This document shows, piece by piece, positions 51,200 through 59,257 of a stretch of 64,000 nucleotides of DNA. Numbering within the stretch: the stretch's first letter is position 1; every line of letters begins with the position of its first letter. The translations under genes were made by a program, and so were the position numbers. Location: assembly GCA_002471015.1 (NCBI GenBank), contig DKPB01000038.1, positions 1-64,000 of the forward strand, written 5' to 3'. The DNA comes from Stenotrophomonas sp. UBA7346 (GTDB lineage Bacteria; Pseudomonadota; Gammaproteobacteria; Xanthomonadales; Xanthomonadaceae). Under the pieces are notes generated by a model. The model was not told the DNA's origin. It did no database searches and was given only the letters and a program-made list of their open reading frames with translations.

Positions 51200-51559
51200 G
51201 CGGCGCTGCCCCTCGTCGCGCCAACCGGTGCCCGTTGGCACCATCCCGGAGAGTTGACCACTTGCATACCCGGGCAAAGCGACAACAGCCCGTACGTTCC
51301 TTGGCGCGGTGATCCGGCGCATCGCGCTCAACAAGCGCCACAGGAAAACGATCAGAACTTTCCGCCTGACCTTATGGTTGCCCACCTACCCGCCTGCACG
51401 GCATTCAATGACTCGCTCATAAGAATTGCCTCGCCGATGCTGTTGCTTCACACACGGCGAAACTCGGCCTCCTTGCCTGCATGACCTGGACCAGGATCCA
51501 CGGCATCGGTACAGGAAAGCACCCGTCGGAAGCGCGATCCTCAGAGAGAAGGTGGCTGG
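51200..51559. other. 360-base intergenic region upstream of the desaturase gene
   Basis: No gene with family-like sequence is seen on either strand. Base composition falls gradually from GC-rich at the left to a clearly lower GC at the right, where the AGAAGG ribosome site of the desaturase gene lies (51548-51553). No palindrome stands out, and none of the SMAG elements or other dispersed repeat families of this window occurs here. Confidence 0.6.
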
Positions 51560-52504
51560 ATGATGAAGAACGACCCCACGAAGGAAATCCGGAAAAAGTA
51601 CGCACCCGTGTTTCGCCCACTCACGCGAAAAGGGCCAGTGCAGGCCGGAATCACATTGGGCGTCTACCTGTTCCTGATCATCATCAGCATCGTCGCGGGC
51701 ACCTTTTCATTACATGCATCCACACCGCTTACACATATCACCACCGTCGTACTCTCGATCTTCATCGCAACCCGCCTCAGAGGCATCAACAACATCGTGC
51801 ATGAGTGCAGCCATGCCTCATTCACGCATTCAAGAAAATGGAACACCATCTATGGCTGCGTGGCGGCCGCCATCCTGATGAAGTCGTTCCGGACGTATCG
51901 ACTTGAACACCGCACGCATCACGCCCATCTGGGCCAGTACAAGCAAGACCTGGACTTCCGCAACATCGAGGACTACCGCCTTGAAGATCAGATGACAACC
52001 AGGACCGTCTTCCGCCACGCGATCACACCGCTGCTTGGCTTGCACCTGCGCAGATACCTGCAATTCGATCTGTCACTGAATGACGGCTTCCGCTATGCCG
52101 CGTTGAAAGCCGCGATTCTCTACGCCGCAGCCTTCTTTGCATTCAACTTACTCACAGCGGCCCTGGCTTTCGTCATCATTCCATTCGTCTGGATCCATCC
52201 GGCCCTGAACTACTGGACCGATTGCATCGACCATGGCGGCCTGCTCGGCAACAAAGACGAAATATGGCGCTCAAGAAACGTCAGGGTCCCACTGCTGCCC
52301 AGGATCATGTTCTTCCCGAGGAACGACGCCTACCACCTGGTCCACCATCTTTTCCCGGGAGTGCCGGTGGAGCATCTTGGGCGCTGCCATAACCTGTTGA
52401 TGCAGGACAACGTCTATCGGGCGAATCACCGACGCGTCAACGCCCCCTTTGAACAAGCGCAGACACCGGCTGACCGCGACGCCGATCAGAGCCCCGCTCC
52501 ATGA
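51560..52504 (+). CDS. Membrane di-iron fatty acid desaturase-family protein
   Basis: 314 residues with about four membrane segments in two pairs (near 30-50, 60-75, 180-205). Histidine boxes of the membrane di-iron desaturase/hydroxylase superfamily are complete: HECSH at 81-85, HRTHH at 117-121 and HLVHH at 259-263, with an extra His225 in TDCIDHGG. The HLVHH box, short N terminus and lack of a cytochrome b5 or ferredoxin domain differ from acyl-lipid delta-9 enzymes. Lower GC than neighbours. Coupled by ATGA overlap to an amino-acid exporter gene, which raises the question of a non-lipid, amino-acid-like substrate. Confidence 0.82.
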   Translation: MMKNDPTKEIRKKYAPVFRPLTRKGPVQAGITLGVYLFLIIISIVAGTFSLHASTPLTHITTVVLSIFIATRLRGINNIVHECSHASFTHSRKWNTIYGCVAAAILMKSFRTYRLEHRTHHAHLGQYKQDLDFRNIEDYRLEDQMTTRTVFRHAITPLLGLHLRRYLQFDLSLNDGFRYAALKAAILYAAAFFAFNLLTAALAFVIIPFVWIHPALNYWTDCIDHGGLLGNKDEIWRSRNVRVPLLPRIMFFPRNDAYHLVHHLFPGVPVEHLGRCHNLLMQDNVYRANHRRVNAPFEQAQTPADRDADQSPAP

Positions 52505-53109
52505 ATGCGCTGCTATCCGGATTTCTTCTTGGTCTCAGCCTGATCGCGGCAATCGGCGCCCAGAACGCATTCGTGCTGCGACAGGGCCTGCAAAAAAGAC
52601 ACGTCTTTGCGGTCAGCCTTGCGTGCTCGCTATCCGATGCCGTCCTTGTATTTTCTGGCGTCATCGGATTCGGCGCCGTCATCAGCAAGGCGCCGTGGAT
52701 AGCCGCGACCATGAGCCTGCTTGGGGGGGCATTCCTTGCCATCTACGCATGCAGGAGCTTCTATTCGGCATTCCGCCATGAGGCATCCCTCAACCCCGCG
52801 GAAACAAGTCCTCCTGGCCTGAAAGCAACGCTTCTCACCTGCCTGGCCTTTACCTGGCTCAACCCACATGTCTATCTCGACACCGTGGTTTTACTGGGAT
52901 CCATCTCCGCCAACTACGGCGCTGAGCGCTTCCATTTCGGCGCGGGTGCGATCACGGCCTCGTTCGTATTCTTTTTCGCTCTGGGCTACGGCGCGCGCCT
53001 GCTGGCCCCCGTATTCGCCAACCCGCGCGCATGGCGCATTCTGGATTTCCTGATTGGCCTGGTGATGGGGGCTTTGGCTTTAAAGCTGTTGCTCGGCGCT
53101 ATGCCATAG
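52501..53109 (+). CDS. LysE/ArgO family amino acid exporter
   Basis: 202 residues with five to six hydrophobic segments. N terminus FLLGLSLIAAIGAQNAFVLR is the LysE/ArgO signature with GAQNAFV; CLAFTWLNPHVYLDTVVLLG near residue 120 matches the WLNPHVYLD motif of arginine/lysine exporters. Overlaps the desaturase stop by four bases. Composition is lower in GC than the flanking genes. Convergent with folA, 36 bases away; no lysG/argP-like regulator is adjacent. Confidence 0.9.
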   Translation: MNALLSGFLLGLSLIAAIGAQNAFVLRQGLQKRHVFAVSLACSLSDAVLVFSGVIGFGAVISKAPWIAATMSLLGGAFLAIYACRSFYSAFRHEASLNPAETSPPGLKATLLTCLAFTWLNPHVYLDTVVLLGSISANYGAERFHFGAGAITASFVFFFALGYGARLLAPVFANPRAWRILDFLIGLVMGALALKLLLGAMP

Positions 53110-53145
53110 ACCGGCCACCGCAACAGCAGGCGATCACGCTGCCCT

Positions 53146-53730
53146 TCAAACGCGTACGTAGTGCACGAACCGGAACGCAAACGCATGCCGCTCATCAGCG
53201 GCATGCGCCTGGCTCTCCACTTCCCGCCACACCGCAGGATCAACCTCCGGGAAGTGCGTATCGGCAACCACCACGGCATCCACCCAGGTCAGGTGCAGGT
53301 CGGTGGCCTGATCCAGCAACAGCCGATAGATCTCACCACCACCAATCACGCACAACTCCTCAGCGCCCTCGCCCGCAGCAATCGCCCACGCCTCCTCCAG
53401 CGACGCCACCGCACGCATGCCGGCAAATGGCACCTGCCCACTACGCGTCAGCACCAGATTGGTACGGCCCGGCAACACGCGCCCCAATGACTGCGCGGTC
53501 TTGCGTCCCATCAGGATCGGCTTGCCGAGCGTCAGTGCCTTGAAGTGCTTGAAATCATCGGGCAGGTGCCAGGGCATCGCATTGTCGTGGCCGATGCCCC
53601 GATTGCGGTCCAGCGCGGCGATCAGTGATAGACGGGGTTGGGGATTCGGGATTCGGGATGCAAGCGCTCCTGCATTCTGCCCCTGCGAATCCCGCTCATC
53701 CCCAATTTCCAATCCCGGTCCCGCACTCAT
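53146..53730 (-). CDS. folA: Dihydrofolate reductase with repeat-derived N-terminal extension
   Basis: 194 residues, against about 160 for usual bacterial enzymes. The catalytic domain begins only at SLIAALDRNRGIGHDNAMPW, about residue 35, with active-site Asp in HLPDDFKHFK, GRKTAQSLGR and VIGGGEIYRLLL. The ATG at 53730 overlaps the thyA stop (ATGA), and no ATG, GTG or TTG lies closer to the domain than TTG codon 7, so the extension (SAGPGLEIGDERDSQGQNAG) is probably translated. That extension is encoded by a palindromic GGGATTCGGG-type repeat. Makes tetrahydrofolate, regenerating the dihydrofolate produced by ThyA. Confidence 0.9.
   Translation of the reverse strand: MSAGPGLEIGDERDSQGQNAGALASRIPNPQPRLSLIAALDRNRGIGHDNAMPWHLPDDFKHFKALTLGKPILMGRKTAQSLGRVLPGRTNLVLTRSGQVPFAGMRAVASLEEAWAIAAGEGAEELCVIGGGEIYRLLLDQATDLHLTWVDAVVVADTHFPEVDPAVWREVESQAHAADERHAFAFRFVHYVRV
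53635..53720. repeat. GGGATTCGGG palindromic repeat within the folA 5' end
   Basis: GGGGATTCGGGATTCGGGAT near 53640 faces GCGAATCCCGCTCATCCCCA near 53684 and CCAATCCCGG near 53710. Such GATTCGGG/GATTGGGG strings are a known dispersed type in Xanthomonadaceae. The element lies in the folA reading frame, immediately before the conserved domain. Confidence 0.7.
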
Positions 53731-54521
53731 ACCGCCACCGGCGCCTTGATGGCAGGGTGCGGGTCGTAGCCGTCGATGCGGATGTCATCAAACTGGAAGC
53801 CGAACAGGTCGGTCACGTCCGGATTCAACCACAGCTTGGGCAGCGCGCGCGGTTCGCGCGACAGCTGCTCGCATGCCTGCTCGTAGTGGTTGGAATAGAT
53901 GTGCGCATCGCCCAGCGTGTGCACAAAATCGCCGACGCCCAGTCCGGTCGCCTGCGCCACCATATGCGTCAGCAAGGCATAGCTGGCGATGTTGAACGGC
54001 ACGCCGAGGAAGATGTCACCGCTGCGCTGGTACAACTGGCAGCTGAGCTTGCCGTCCACCACGTAGAACTGGAACAGGTTGTGGCAGGGCATCAGCGCCA
54101 TCTGCGACAGCTCGCCCACGTTCCAGGCGCTGACCACCAGCCGCCGCGAATCCGGGTTGCGCTTGATCTCGTCCACCAGCCATTGCATCTGGTCGATCTC
54201 GCGGCCATCGGTGGTGGCCCAGCTGCGCCACTGCTTGCCGTAGACCGGGCCGAGGTCGCCATTGGCATCGGCCCACTCGTCCCAGATATTGACCTTGTTG
54301 TCCTTCAGGTAGCCGATATTGGTATCGCCCTTCAGGAACCACAGCAGCTCGTGGATGATCGAGCGCAGGTGCAGCTTCTTGGTGGTGACCAGCGGGAAGC
54401 CCTGGTTCAGGTCGAAGCGCATCTGCCAGCCAAACACGCTGCGCGTGCCGGTTCCGGTGCGGTCGGACTTCTCGGTGCCGTGCTCCATCACATGCTGCAG
54501 CAGATCCAGATATTGCTTCAT
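53727..54521 (-). CDS. thyA: Thymidylate synthase
   Basis: 264 residues, identical in length to E. coli ThyA. Methylates dUMP to dTMP with methylenetetrahydrofolate. Catalytic Cys146 is in LMPCHNLFQFYVVDGKLSC; RTGTGTRSVFG near residue 21 and PFNIASYALLTHMVAQATGL near 195 are family signatures. Its ATG overlaps the lgt stop and its stop overlaps the folA start, giving a coupled lgt-thyA-folA operon. Confidence 0.97.
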   Translation of the reverse strand: MKQYLDLLQHVMEHGTEKSDRTGTGTRSVFGWQMRFDLNQGFPLVTTKKLHLRSIIHELLWFLKGDTNIGYLKDNKVNIWDEWADANGDLGPVYGKQWRSWATTDGREIDQMQWLVDEIKRNPDSRRLVVSAWNVGELSQMALMPCHNLFQFYVVDGKLSCQLYQRSGDIFLGVPFNIASYALLTHMVAQATGLGVGDFVHTLGDAHIYSNHYEQACEQLSREPRALPKLWLNPDVTDLFGFQFDDIRIDGYDPHPAIKAPVAV

Positions 54522-55423
54522 GCCTTCTCTTCCAATGGGAGTACCGGCTGCAACACCGGCGCGCGCCGCGACATGGCCAGCAATCCCAGGCCCAGCACGA
54601 TCAACGGCAGGCTGAGGATCTGGCCGCGGGTCAGCCAATCGAACGCCACATACATGCCGTTGTCCGGCATGCGCACGAACTCGACCAGGAAACGGAAGCT
54701 GCCGTACATCAAGGCGAACAGGCCCGACACCGCGTAACGCGGGCGTGGCTTCATCGAGTAGAACCACAACACCAGGAACATCACCAGGCCCTCGAGCAGC
54801 GCTTCGTACAGCTGCGAGGGGTGGCGTGCGTACTGATTGAGCAGGCCGGCAGCGTAGTCCTGCTGGATCTGCGTAGCCGACAGCAGCTGCTGCATGCTGG
54901 GCAGGCCCGCGGGAATGTCCTTCAACGGCGCATGCGGAAAAATCACCCCCCAACCGGCATGGGTGAACTTGCCGAACAGCTCGCCACCGATGAAGTTGCC
55001 CAACCGCCCCAGGCCCAGACCCAGCGGCACCAACGGCGCGACAAAATCGATGGTGTCGAAGAAATGCAGCTTGTGCTTGCGGGTCCACCACCAGCCGGCG
55101 ATCAGCACGCCCAGCAGGCCACCGTGGAAGCTCATGCCGCCTTCCCACACCCGCAGCAGGATCAGTGGGTTGTGCAGGAACTCAGCGGTGGCATAGAACA
55201 GCATGTAGCCGATGCGGCCACCCAATACGACGCCCAGCATGGCGTAGAACAACAGGTCGGAGAACCCGTTCATGCCCACGCCCGGCAGGCGCCCGGCGAG
55301 GATGCGGCTGCGGCCCAACCACCAGGCGGCGGCAAAACCCAGCAGGTACATGATGCCGTACCAGTGCACCTTGATCGGCCCCAGCGAGAAGGCGATGGGG
55401 TCGATGTCGTGGAGATAGATCAT
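54518..55423 (-). CDS. lgt: Prolipoprotein diacylglyceryl transferase
   Basis: 301 residues with about seven membrane segments. Attaches diacylglycerol to the lipobox cysteine of prolipoproteins. Signature GLGLGRLGNFIGGELFGKFT near residue 140; VLGGRIGYMLFY and MSFHGGLLGVLIA carry the conserved Arg-Tyr and His. ATG at 55423 is used; in-frame sequence upstream to 55480 is not conserved-looking. First gene of the operon with thyA and folA. Confidence 0.96.
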   Translation of the reverse strand: MIYLHDIDPIAFSLGPIKVHWYGIMYLLGFAAAWWLGRSRILAGRLPGVGMNGFSDLLFYAMLGVVLGGRIGYMLFYATAEFLHNPLILLRVWEGGMSFHGGLLGVLIAGWWWTRKHKLHFFDTIDFVAPLVPLGLGLGRLGNFIGGELFGKFTHAGWGVIFPHAPLKDIPAGLPSMQQLLSATQIQQDYAAGLLNQYARHPSQLYEALLEGLVMFLVLWFYSMKPRPRYAVSGLFALMYGSFRFLVEFVRMPDNGMYVAFDWLTRGQILSLPLIVLGLGLLAMSRRAPVLQPVLPLEEKA

Positions 55424-55486
55424 GTAGACACTGCCAAACGAACGATCTCCTATTCTCGGGGCAGGGTCCCCGCCCCACAAGCCGGT

Positions 55487-55978
55487 TCAACCAAGCAGTT
55501 GCGGCCGGTCCGGCAGTTCATTGTGGCTGCGGCCCGCCGGATCGGGCGCAAACCGCGCCGCCAGCAGGTCGGACACCTCGTTCACGGCCGCCAGCACAGC
55601 CGCTTCGTGGCCGCGTTCGTTCAGCTGCTGGCGCAGGTGCTCGCAGACCAACTGCCATTGCGCCTCGTCCACCTGGGCGCGAAGCCCGCGGTCGGCAACG
55701 ATCTCGATGGCATGGTCGGCCAACAAGAGGTAAATCAGCACCCCATTGTTGGCCTGCGTGTCCCAGGTGCGCAGCACGGCGAAAGCATGTTCAGCGCGTT
55801 GGCGGGCGTTGATCCCCTGCCACAGCAGGGTCAGCGACAGGTCTGACTCGACCGCGAACATCACCTGCCCACTGTGCCGCTTTTCCCCGTCAGCAATGGC
55901 CTGGGCTATCCGGTCCAGGCTGGCCGGCGGGAATGCGGCCTGCGCCGCAGGCGCGAACAGATGGCGCAACCACCGCAT
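55487..55978 (-). CDS. TPM-domain protein, soluble paralogue
   Basis: 163 residues without a signal peptide. Carries a TPM (TLP18.3/Psb32/MOLO-1) domain: PASLDRIAQAIADGEKRHSG, WDTQANNGVLIYLLLADHAI and EIVADRGLRAQVDEAQWQLV. Its ATG overlaps the stop of the upstream, larger TPM protein (TGATG). TPM pairs next to lemA are common; the exact role is unknown. Confidence 0.82.
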   Translation of the reverse strand: MRWLRHLFAPAAQAAFPPASLDRIAQAIADGEKRHSGQVMFAVESDLSLTLLWQGINARQRAEHAFAVLRTWDTQANNGVLIYLLLADHAIEIVADRGLRAQVDEAQWQLVCEHLRQQLNERGHEAAVLAAVNEVSDLLAARFAPDPAGRSHNELPDRPQLLG

Positions 55979-56877
55979 CACCAACTCCCCGAGGCGCCAC
56001 CGCCTCCTGATCGTCCGCCGCCACCACCCCAGCCACCACCACCGCCGAAGCCGCCGCCCCCTCCAAAACCCCCGCCGCCAAAGCCGCCGCCGCCCCAGCC
56101 GCCGCCACGGGCAAAACCGCCCGGGGAGGCCTTGCCCAAGGACAGGAAAAAGGCCACCAATGCAGCGATACCGCCGCCGAGCACCGACAACAGCAGCCAA
56201 CCGGAGGCACCGGCGATCAGCCCGGCCGCCAAACCACGGACCGGACGCGGCAGCTTGGACAGCAGCATGCGCATGAAGGTGGATGCAAAGGCGCCGATCA
56301 GGATGGCGAAGAAGAAAATCGAGTCGCCGCTGCCGCCGCTGCCATTGGCGCGATTGCTGCTGACCGGCGCCGGCAGCGCTTCGCCATCGATGACCTTGAC
56401 CAGCATCGCGCTGGCCGCAGTGATGCCACCGGCATAGTCGCCCTGGCGGAAATGCGGCACCAGGTATTCCTGGATCACCCGGTTGGCGATGGCATCGGGA
56501 ATGGCACCTTCCAGCCCATAACCCGGCTCGATCCGTACCCGCCGGTCGTCCTTGGCAACCAGCAGCAACACACCGTCATCCACGCCCTTGCGGCCAATCG
56601 CCCACTGGTCGAAAACGCGGGTGCTGTACTGGGCGATGTCTTCCGGTTGGGTGGTCGGCACCACCAGCACCTGCAACTGCGCGCCCTTGCGCTGCTGCAG
56701 GGCCAGCGCCTGCTGTTCCAGGGCCTGCTTCTGCGCCGCATCCAGGGTGCCGGTGGTATCGACCACCGGCGAATCCAGCGGCGGGATCGGCGCCAGTTGC
56801 TGGGCCAGCAGCGGCCCTGCCCAGCCCAGGCCGAGCAGGCAGAGCAACAGGCCCAGCCGCTGCAGCAACGCGCTCAT
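55978..56877 (-). CDS. TPM-domain membrane protein with Gly-rich tail (YgcG family)
   Basis: 299 residues: signal peptide (QRLGLLLCLLGLGWAGPLLA), TPM domain about 37-165 (PPLDSPVVDTTGTLDAAQKQ ... AIGRKGVDDGVLLLVAKDDR ... RVRIEPGYGLEGAIPDAIAN), then two hydrophobic segments at about 185-240 and a C terminus made almost only of Gly with Trp and Phe (GGGWGGGGFGGGG...). This is the usual YgcG layout. Acts at the inner membrane, perhaps with LemA; biochemical activity unproven. Confidence 0.85.
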   Translation of the reverse strand: MSALLQRLGLLLCLLGLGWAGPLLAQQLAPIPPLDSPVVDTTGTLDAAQKQALEQQALALQQRKGAQLQVLVVPTTQPEDIAQYSTRVFDQWAIGRKGVDDGVLLLVAKDDRRVRIEPGYGLEGAIPDAIANRVIQEYLVPHFRQGDYAGGITAASAMLVKVIDGEALPAPVSSNRANGSGGSGDSIFFFAILIGAFASTFMRMLLSKLPRPVRGLAAGLIAGASGWLLLSVLGGGIAALVAFFLSLGKASPGGFARGGGWGGGGFGGGGFGGGGGFGGGGGWGGGGGRSGGGGASGSW

Positions 56878-56887
56878 CGCGCCCGGC

Positions 56888-57520
56888 TCACTGTGCCGGG
56901 GCAGGCTGCGGCGGGGTCTGCTGCGGGGTTGCCGGCTGGGTACCGAAGTTCACCGCCGGCGGCTGTGCGATCTGCGCTTCGTTGTCCACGGTGAAATTGG
57001 GCTTGGCCGCATAGCCGAACATCTTGGCGGTGATCACCTGTGGGAACGAACGGATATAGGTGTTGTAGTCCTGCACCAGCTGGATATAGCGGCCGCGGGC
57101 CACGGTGATGCGGTTCTCGGTGCCTTCCAGCTGCGCCTGCAGGTCACGGAAGTTCTGGTCCGACTTCAGCGTGGGGTAGTTCTCGCTGACCACCAGCAGC
57201 CGCGACAGCGCGCTGCCCAGTTCGCCCTGGGCCTGCTGGAACTGCTTGAGCGAATCGGCATCGTCGGCATTGACCTGGATCTGCCCCACCTTGGCACGGG
57301 CATTGGTGACCTCGGTCAGCACCTGGCGCTCCTGCTGGGCATAGCCCTGCACGGTATTGACCAGGTTGGGGATCAGGTCGGCGCGGCGCTTGTACTGGTT
57401 GAGCACCTCGGACCAGCCGGCCTTGACCGCCTCGTCCTTTTGCTGGATGGCGTTGTAACCGCAACCGGAAATGGAAATCACCGCGATGACGAGCAACATC
57501 AGGCGAAGGTACTGGCGCAT
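56888..57520 (-). CDS. LemA family protein
   Basis: 210 residues. N-terminal hydrophobic segment ends in a lipobox-like ISGC, followed by the LemA signature GYNAIQQKDEAVKAGWSEVL and NQYKRRADLIPNLVNTVQGY, then long helices and a Pro/Gln/Ala-rich tail (PATPQQTPPQPAPAQ). First gene of the lemA-TPM-TPM operon, ten bases before the YgcG-like gene. Start at 57520 chosen for the signal-like segment. Confidence 0.9.
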   Translation of the reverse strand: MRQYLRLMLLVIAVISISGCGYNAIQQKDEAVKAGWSEVLNQYKRRADLIPNLVNTVQGYAQQERQVLTEVTNARAKVGQIQVNADDADSLKQFQQAQGELGSALSRLLVVSENYPTLKSDQNFRDLQAQLEGTENRITVARGRYIQLVQDYNTYIRSFPQVITAKMFGYAAKPNFTVDNEAQIAQPPAVNFGTQPATPQQTPPQPAPAQ

Positions 57521-57632
57521 GGGTCGGACCCTGTGAGGCTGGAGTGCCGAGGATGCCACGTTGCCTGTTCAAGGTCTGCAAAGATCCTCCGGGCGGGAGC
57601 ACCGGCCGGATCGGATCGGGCCGGAGCACCGC

Positions 57633-57732
57633 GTAGCCCGGGTAAGCGCAGCGCACCCGGGGCGGTCGGCGCGAGCCCGGAAGGACCATGGGATCCGCCC
57701 CCCGGGTGCGCTGCGCTTACCCGGGCTACATG
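57633..57732. repeat. ~100-base inverted repeat, second copy of the GTAGCCCGGGTAAGCGCAGC family
   Basis: Arms GTAGCCCGGGTAAGCGCAGC and CCGGGTGCGCTGCGCTTACC match the element at 24793-24894, but the 40-base centre differs. It lies upstream of lemA on that gene's 5' side and downstream of the leftward terC gene. Confidence 0.8.
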
Positions 57733-57752
57733 ATCTTGAGTGTGTGGGTACC

Positions 57753-57849
57753 GTGGGGGCGGCGTCAGCCGCGAAGCCGGCCATCCGCCAAATTGAAGGC
57801 GTCCCCGCACCGACAGCTGCACCAGCTTCGCGGCTTACGGCGCTCCTTC
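57753..57849. repeat. Inverted pair of the GCGTAAGCCGCGAAGC repeat
   Basis: GGGGCGGCGTCAGCCGCGAA at about 57754 and CAGCTTCGCGGCTTACGGCG near 57822 form an inverted pair, the same family as at 6993-7184. With the neighbouring element it fills the 400-base gap between lemA and terC; nothing coding is seen there. Confidence 0.7.
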
Positions 57850-57880
57850 AAAAGACAAAGGGCCGGCAGAGCCGGCCCTT
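57848..57880 (-). terminator. Rho-independent terminator of terC
   Basis: AAGGGCCGGC-TCT-GCCGGCCCTT on the minus strand, then TTGTCTTTTG: a perfect ten-base stem, three-base loop and U-rich tail, 40 bases after the terC stop. Confidence 0.88.
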
Positions 57881-57920
57881 GGGGTCCTGTTGCCGGCCGG
57901 CAATGCCGGCCGGCAAACAC

Positions 57921-58670
57921 TTACCAGTTGTCCGAACCCGGCACGTGGTGCGCCTTTGCATTGCGGCGCATCAGCAGGTTCAGCCACTCCACCAGCACCG
58001 AGAAGCCCATCGCGGCATAGATGTAGGGCTTGGGTACGTGCACGTCCAGGCCATCCAGCACCAGCACCGCACCCACCATCAGGATGAAGGCCAGGGCCAG
58101 CAGCTTGACGGTCGGGTTGGCGTCGATGAAACGGCCCAGCGGATTGGCCGCCAGCAGCATCACCGCCACTGCCAGCAGCACCGCGCAGACCATCACCGGG
58201 ATGTGGTCGGCAATCCCGACCGCGGTGATCACCGAGTCCAGCGAGAACACGATGTCGATCACCGCGATCTGCGCGATGACCATGCCAAAAGCCGCGGAGG
58301 CCTTGGTGGTGGTGGGGTCGGCATCTTCGCCACCGCTGACCAGCTCGCGGACTTCCTTGATGCCCTTGTAGAGCAGGAACAGGCCGCCCACGATCAACAC
58401 CAGGTCACGGATCGAAATGCCCATGCCTGCCACGGTGAACAGGTTGTTCTCCATGTGCGCCAGATAAGCCAGCGAAATCAGCAGCATGATGCGGGTGATG
58501 CAGGCAACCGCGATGCCGACGCGACGCGCCAGCGGACGCTTCTCCTCGGGTAGGCGCCCGACGGCGATGGAGATGAATACCAGGTTGTCGATGCCGAGCA
58601 CGATTTCCAGTGCGCTGAGCATGAACAGGGTTACCCATACGTTCGGGTCAGCCAAAAACTCTAAAGACAT
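57921..58670 (-). CDS. TerC family integral membrane protein
   Basis: 249 residues with about seven membrane segments. Family signature ALEIVLGIDNLVFISIAVGR near residue 20 and IDIVFSLDSVITAVGIADH near 140, in which the acidic residues could bind a metal. TerC proteins are linked to tellurite resistance or manganese export for proteins being secreted. No yybP-ykoY riboswitch is seen in the short leader, and no other ter genes are near. Confidence 0.9.
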   Translation of the reverse strand: MSLEFLADPNVWVTLFMLSALEIVLGIDNLVFISIAVGRLPEEKRPLARRVGIAVACITRIMLLISLAYLAHMENNLFTVAGMGISIRDLVLIVGGLFLLYKGIKEVRELVSGGEDADPTTTKASAAFGMVIAQIAVIDIVFSLDSVITAVGIADHIPVMVCAVLLAVAVMLLAANPLGRFIDANPTVKLLALAFILMVGAVLVLDGLDVHVPKPYIYAAMGFSVLVEWLNLLMRRNAKAHHVPGSDNW

Positions 58671-58726
58671 GCGGAAAATCCTTCAGTAAAACCAGATCAC
58701 CAACGCCACCTGACGCCGGTTTGAAA

Positions 58727-59107
58727 TCAGAGCAGACGCGGCACCAGGATCAGGCCCCAGCACAGCAGCACATTCATCATCAGCACGAACACCGCAGCCG
58801 AGCCCATGTCCTTGGCACGCCCGGCCAGCACGTGGTACTCCGGGCCGTAGCGCTCGATCACCGCCTCGATGGCGGAATTGGCCAGTTCCATGGCCAGGAC
58901 CAGCAGCATCGAGCCGATCAGCAATACCTGTTCCACCGGGGTCTGGCCCAGCCACAGTGCCAGCGGTGCCAGTACCACGAACAGGCAGACCTCCAGCCTG
59001 AACGAGGATTCGTGCAGCCACGCAGCCCTCAAGCCCTGCCAGGACCACTTGGCCGCCTTGAAGATACGTCCGGGACCACGCGGCATATGCCCCATCTGGT
59101 CAGCCAC
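58727..59107 (-). CDS. dgkA: Diacylglycerol kinase
   Basis: 126 residues, three membrane segments, typical of the trimeric DgkA that phosphorylates diacylglycerol left from membrane-derived oligosaccharide and LPS modification. Diagnostic segment LANSAIEAVIERYGPEYHVL plus AGRAKDMGSAAVFV. Lies between terC and colS, all leftward; a dgkA gene belongs to the ColR regulon in Pseudomonas putida as I recall it, which would fit this neighbourhood. Confidence 0.93.
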   Translation of the reverse strand: MADQMGHMPRGPGRIFKAAKWSWQGLRAAWLHESSFRLEVCLFVVLAPLALWLGQTPVEQVLLIGSMLLVLAMELANSAIEAVIERYGPEYHVLAGRAKDMGSAAVFVLMMNVLLCWGLILVPRLL

Positions 59108-59257
59108 GGCACACCATGCCGATCACCTTGTCACGGTGAAGCGATGAGAGGGAAAACGAGGAAACCGTCATCTGACAGATACCAGCGGCTGGATGAGCAA
59201 TCGGTAATTTTGCCACATCTGCCGTCAACCCAGCGGAACCAGGGCTGCCAGGCCGGC

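Noticed and set aside
51560..53109. Genomic island or prophage remnant
   Set aside because: Lower GC is limited to two genes; no integrase, att repeats, tRNA or phage genes are seen, so only local transfer is suggested.
58671..58726. yybP-ykoY manganese riboswitch before terC
   Set aside because: Only about 56 bases separate terC from dgkA, too short for the element, and its conserved loops are absent.
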